A stretch of 64,000 nucleotides of DNA from Hevea brasiliensis (taxonomy: Eukaryota > Streptophyta > Magnoliopsida > Malpighiales > Euphorbiaceae), in NCBI RefSeq assembly GCF_030052815.1, contig NC_079502.1, positions 34,464,050 through 34,528,049 on the forward strand, in the 5' to 3' direction. The notes under the pieces were generated by a model. It ran no database searches. It saw nothing but the letters and a program-made list of their open reading frames with translations, and had not been told where the DNA came from. The position numbers and the translations under genes are program-made. Of the stretch, positions 60,301-64,000 are shown piece after piece. How positions within the stretch are numbered: position 1 is the stretch's first letter; each line of letters starts with the position of its first letter.

Positions 60301-60391
60301 ATATTTTTTTTTCGGACGTTCTAGCTGTCCGGACCGACACTGGTCACCGGAACAGTAGAATGTACGGAGTTGCTACAGGGAGGGTGTTACA
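57382..60391 (-). repeat. Gypsy-2 5' LTR
   Basis: The minus strand starts TGTAACACCCTCCCTG and ends GGGGTATCACA. It matches the 3' LTR with scattered changes, holds the hairpin at about 59061-59094 and the imperfect TGACATCA palindrome at 59831-59848. No gene. Confidence 0.93.
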
Positions 60392-60396
60392 TCCTA

Positions 60397-60640
60397 TGGC
60401 TAAAACTTCAACAGTTGACCCATTGCCAATTCGGAGTCTAACATCTCATGTCTGCAAGCTGCTACTACTTGCTAGTTCCTGCATATCAAAAGTAATGTGA
60501 GAACTAGCATCAGTGTCTAAAACCCAAGCTGTAGATGAACTATGAGCATCATTAGAATCTAAATAATAAGATATAGACATACCTTCTGAAGGTTTATCTT
60601 TCTTACCCTTCAGAGAAGTAAGATACTCTGGGTAGTTCCT
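60397..60640 (-). pseudogene. Copia-2 protease
   Basis: The minus strand reads SSSTAWVLDTDASSHITFDMQEL, the copia aspartic protease box with DTDAS where the family has DSGAS or DTGAS, so the catalytic glycine is replaced by aspartate. A stop after SSLQT precedes DVRLRIGNGSTVEV. It continues at 47475 beyond Gypsy-2. Confidence 0.85.
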
Positions 60641-61444
60641 CTTCCAGTGCCCATCCTTCTGGCAGTGGAAACACTTTCCTTTGCCTTTGTCAGCTTCGGT
60701 CTTTCCCTTCTGTTTGGCTATCTTCTTTGAAGGTCTAGGAACTTGAGGTTTCTTTTTCTTATTGCCCTTTTTCTTCTTAGACTTTCTAGAAGAAGAAGAT
60801 GCAACCAAAGCCACCTCTTTTCCTTTATTGCCCGGTATATTCTTTTAGGCAATAACTAGCATGTTAAGCAAGCCAGCTAGAGTGCATTCTTGCTTAGTTA
60901 TATGGAAATTTGTTACAAAATTCCCAAATGACTCTGGCAGGGACTGAAGTATCAAATCCATCTGCAGTTGAAAATCCATGTGAAAATCAAGATGTTCCAG
61001 CTGCTCAATGAGCTGAATCATCTTGTAGACATGATCTCCTACATTCTGTCCCTCTGAAATCCTCATGCAGAATAGCTGCCTAGATATCTCATATCTAGCA
61101 TTCTTGCTATGCTCACCATACAACTCTTACAGGTGAAGAAGGATCTCATTCGCACTGTGCATATTCTCATGTTGCTTCTGTAACTCATTAGTCATAGAAG
61201 CAAGCATGTAGCATCTGGCTCTCATATCATGCTCCTTCCACTTGTCCGAAGTCTCTGATTCCTCTGGAGTGGCCCCTGGAGGTAATGGACCAGGAATCTT
61301 TGAATCTAGAACATATCCAATTCGTTCTAGGTTTAGGACAAGCTTTAAATTTCTGAGCCAACCAGAAAGGTTAGGTCCCGTTAACCTATTGTGATCAAGT
61401 ATGCTCACAAGGATATTGGATGGTGATGATTGTTATGTGCTCAT
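60641..61444 (-). pseudogene. Copia-2 gag
   Basis: ATG-AGC-ACA-TAA opens the frame, so codon 4 is a stop. Then SILDHNRLTGPNLSGWLRNL, ERIGYVLDSKIPGPLPPG, KWKEHDMRARCYMLASMTNELQ, LYGEHSKNARYEISRQLFCM, LDFHMDFQLQMDLILQSLPE and KKKGNKKKKPQVP. The knuckle reads CFHCQKDGHWKRNYPEY, with tyrosine in place of the last cysteine. Two further stops (near 61126 and 60845) are CAA in Copia-1 and TAA here. It would form the particle shell and bind element RNA. Confidence 0.88.
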
Positions 61445-62167
61445 TATTATCAGAAAATAAACAACAGAAAGTGACAAGATTAATTAGTAAATGTATCAAG
61501 TAATTAACCAAAATGATTATGGCCTTTTACTCAAATTGGTCCTCCCACTAACTTGGCGAATCCTACACTTCCAAAGTAGGAAACGGAAATCCTAGTTTTA
61601 TGGATTTCTAGTCGGTGATTGAATTCTTATAGTCTAATTGATCATCCTCAGGCACATCCATTATTAGAATTATAATAAACTATAAGTGAGCAACTCCTTG
61701 CCCATCACATCCCATGTAAGGTTCAATCATTTATTTGGCCCCTAATGCTTAAAATCTCAGGCACATCCATCATTGATTTATCTTGCATTAGTTAAGTTGA
61801 TCCCATTGAGCTAGTAGGCATGTAAATAATTTTAATGACCTCAAGCACATCTATTATTGGCCACCAACCATTCACATACTTACAACATCTTATGCTTAAC
61901 AATTATTCTAAAGAAAATCTCTTAAATAAATGCATCATATCTAAGTTCATATAGCTAATAATGCAATTATTTAAAATTTTTTAAAATAATTGCCTCAATG
62001 GAAGGCCATGATGTAATTACCATAATTATACCATTTCCAACTTAATAATTTGTTTGAAAGATTTTGTGGTCGGCTTAATTACTATTATATTCTCACTTTG
62101 CACATTATCCAATTAGCATGCATATATCATATACTTGCATACATTCATACACATCTCATGCATACAT
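61445..62167 (-). other. Copia-2 leader, partial
   Basis: It corresponds to about 4200-4905 in Copia-1, with three spaced CCTCAGGCACATCCATTATT-type motifs (near 61648, 61755 and 61835), reverse of the ATGGATGTACCTGAG motifs there. It has no gene. It is cut at 62167 by Gypsy-3. The tandem repeat of Copia-1 would lie further on, outside the window. Confidence 0.8.
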
Positions 62168-64000
62168 TGTGACACCCCTTACTCGTCTATAGTATAGCCG
62201 AGCTAGGCATGCCACACAGTGTGCCAAAACACCTTATCTTAGCTTATCATAATTTCCTGTTTCTTATTTTATTGATTAAAATGACCTTTATGTGAAATTT
62301 ATATCATATACATGATTTAATGAAATTTTTATTAATTCGGAGTTTTCGCAAATTTTATAGAAAATCCAGCAGAGTGTCAGCTATAATTTGGAAAAACAGT
62401 TCTTCTAAACCTGAAAAGAAAAACACTCCCAATATATTTTAAATATCCACATCTCCGGTAAGAATTAACACAAGTTCAACTCGTCTCAATATTTCAATTC
62501 TCATATTCATTCTCATCAATGCTTAATTAATATATCAAAATTCTCAAATTTCATAAATTTACATAATTTACAAACTAATTATATAAATTCATAATTTACA
62601 TGATGTACAAATTAATTACAATATCCTAATTTACATTACAACATAAAAAAAATAATAATAATGCGTAAAATACATAATATGACTAATGTGAGCCCTATCT
62701 ACATGTATTGCTGAGGAGGTGATAACCTTGAATACTTTTGATACTTCTGTAGATTCGGACTTCAAAAATCCCATATTAATGTCCACTGGGTTTTAGCTTC
62801 AGTACTTGTGCGAAGGAAACAATTCATCGCGTTAAACATTTCTGCTTAGTGGTGCAATAATATAACAAGAAAATAATATATACAAATAAAGAAAGAAATG
62901 AAGCATCATTTGAATACTCAGGAGTTTAATTTAATTTAATATGATATTTCTAGTATTAACTATCTTTTGTTCTAATTTGTTCCTCTTTGGAAGTGCTTAG
63001 TTTCAAAATTCACAATAATAATATACAATATACAAAATTAATAAAAATACTAAGTTTATATTCATATGGTTTTAAAAGGCACATTTGTAATATTTATTTA
63101 AGTTATACCTATTTTTGTTAATCTTTCATCACTTTATTTAACAATTTTTATGTGGTTTGGATCTTTTCATAATAACTAATATTCTTAATTGTAACTAATT
63201 CTTTTCAAGTCCTAACTCAATTATTTAATTTCTAATATTTTTAATTTCTAATATTCTTAATTTATTTCATTGCTAAAGTAACCTATGATAGGCTGACTAA
63301 ATTGGATAAGTGGGTTACTGGACATTGGACACCGTGATATCTCGGGCCGTCATACCATGGAACGTGAAATACGGAACATCAACCACGTATGCTATCAATA
63401 TGGCTAAAAAGTCATGATAACAGATAATCGGATATATAAGCCATGAAGGTGGGCATAAAGCCATAAATACAGGCATAAAGCCTTACGTAGTATTGCTTAA
63501 ACAATACCCTATTGGCATGCCAATCTATCCAATCTGACACAAGTGTCTAGGCAATACATGGGCACATAAGTACCATTAAACATTAATATGTATTATGATA
63601 TCATTACTTCATTATAAATTTCAATTACAATTTATAGCAATTAATTCTGTTCCTAGTGGAAACAAAAATTTCTAAATCACAATTATACATAATTTATGCA
63701 TTCCTCATAATTTATACATTCATTATATTATCCTAATGATCACAATTCAAAACAATAGTTCATATGTACCATTGTATTCAAAACATTTTTCCTTTCTCAT
63801 TTATACAGTTGAAAATCTACTTACGTAATTATAAATTTTATATTTCAAGTTAAATTACTAATATTTTATTAATTCTATTTGTGATGGGCATATAAGCCCT
63901 AACTACCTATTCACATGAATTAGGTGACTTACTTTTCATGTTTCAAGCAATGTATGAATATTTCATGGATTTCAAATTTATGGCCTTAATTTCCCTCTAA
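62168..64000 (-). repeat. Gypsy-3: LTR of another Gypsy-1/2-related element, running off the window
   Basis: It begins TGTGACACCCCTTACTCG, like the ends of the Gypsy-2 LTRs, and keeps landmarks in order: AAACAGTTCTTCTAAACCTG, the TGCTTAGTGGTGCAATAAT box, GGGCCGTCATACCATGG and CCCTATTGGCATGCCAATC. Many bases differ from Gypsy-1 and Gypsy-2, so it is a separate subfamily or an older copy. The five bases before it, TACAT (62163-62167), are the predicted duplication. No coding content is seen to the window end. Confidence 0.82.

Larger units (their letters stand above)
47476..60391 (-). mobile_element. Gypsy-2: full-length Ty3/gypsy chromovirus, sister of Gypsy-1, with a solo LTR in its 3' LTR
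   Basis: On the minus strand: 5' LTR 57382-60391 (3010 bp), primer site, gag, protease, RT, RNase H, integrase, chromodomain, polypurine tract, 3' LTR 47476-52594 (3007 bp after removing the copia LTR and one TSD copy). LTR ends are TGTAACACCCTCCCTG and GGGGTGTCACA as in Gypsy-1. Frames are broken by stops and a deletion of roughly 65-70 bases after protease. The protein motifs are close to those of Gypsy-1, so both belong to one family inserted in opposite orientation. Confidence 0.93.
21581..62167 (-). mobile_element. Copia-2: minus-strand Ty1/copia element carrying three later insertions
   Basis: The pieces are 21581-25788, 47237-47475 and 60392-62167, giving truncated 3' LTR, RNase H, RT, integrase, pre-integrase, protease, gag and leader in minus-strand order. 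The breaks coincide with TRG2 (TSD GCTTG), Gypsy-2 (TSD TCCTA) and Gypsy-3. Reading across each break restores copia order with no loss. The element is a relative of Copia-1 but more diverged, and unlike Copia-1 it keeps its zinc knuckle and protease region. Its 5' LTR is not in the window. Confidence 0.88.

Noticed and set aside
1..64000. A host gene, defence system or CRISPR-like array in the window
   Set aside because: All stretches are accounted for by LTRs, leaders or decayed gag/pol. The tandem repeats found are leader or knuckle repeats, without unique spacers.

Overview
The window is nuclear DNA of a flowering plant, most likely a eudicot and from a repeat-dense, AT-rich, probably pericentromeric region. 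The evidence is that every base I can assign belongs to a long-terminal-repeat (LTR) retrotransposon of plant Ty3/gypsy (Tekay/Del-like chromovirus) or Ty1/copia type, with initiator-Met-tRNA primer sites (TGGTATCAGAGC). I see no host gene, rRNA, tRNA, CRISPR or bacterial feature. I cannot name the species from sequence alone.

The layout is a set of nested insertions, most with matching 5-bp target-site duplications (TSDs). Level 0 is an old minus-strand gypsy element (Gypsy-O), visible as its RT fragment at 1-223 and its RT, protease and gag at 19229-21580. Level 1 holds two insertions into Gypsy-O. TRG1 (224-19228, plus strand, TSD AAAAT) is a gag-only element with very long LTRs. Copia-2 (minus strand, from 21581) spans the rest of the window. 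Level 2 holds Copia-1 (1019-10591, plus, TSD ATAAC) inside the 5' LTR of TRG1, and three insertions into Copia-2: TRG2 (25789-47236, minus, TSD GCTTG), Gypsy-2 (47476-60391, minus, TSD TCCTA) and Gypsy-3 (an LTR from 62168 running off the right edge). Level 3 holds Gypsy-1 (36106-46975, plus) inside the 5' LTR of TRG2, and a solo copia LTR (48101-50207, TSD CCTAC) inside the 3' LTR of Gypsy-2.

All coding regions are broken by stop codons, frameshifts or deletions, so they are listed as pseudogenes. Many stops look like CAG/CAA to TAG/TAA or TGG to TGA/TAG changes, as expected for methylated, silenced elements. Gypsy-1 and Gypsy-2 are structurally complete (LTR, primer site, gag, protease, RT, RNase H, integrase, chromodomain, polypurine tract, LTR). 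TRG1 and TRG2 keep only a gag remnant, a shared non-coding block and the tail of the chromodomain. They resemble the class of gag-only, TR-GAG-type non-autonomous elements and would have needed a relative such as Gypsy-1 or Gypsy-2 for reverse transcription.

The most unusual observations are: a precise 75-bp, GT-AG-bounded, stop-containing insert at one site in the integrase of both Gypsy-1 and Gypsy-2, which looks like an intron; a non-coding internal block shared by TRG1 and TRG2; LTR hairpins kept across families, including a palindrome with CATGCATG (RY-type) motifs; and recurrent loss of the same zinc-knuckle cysteine in four elements.
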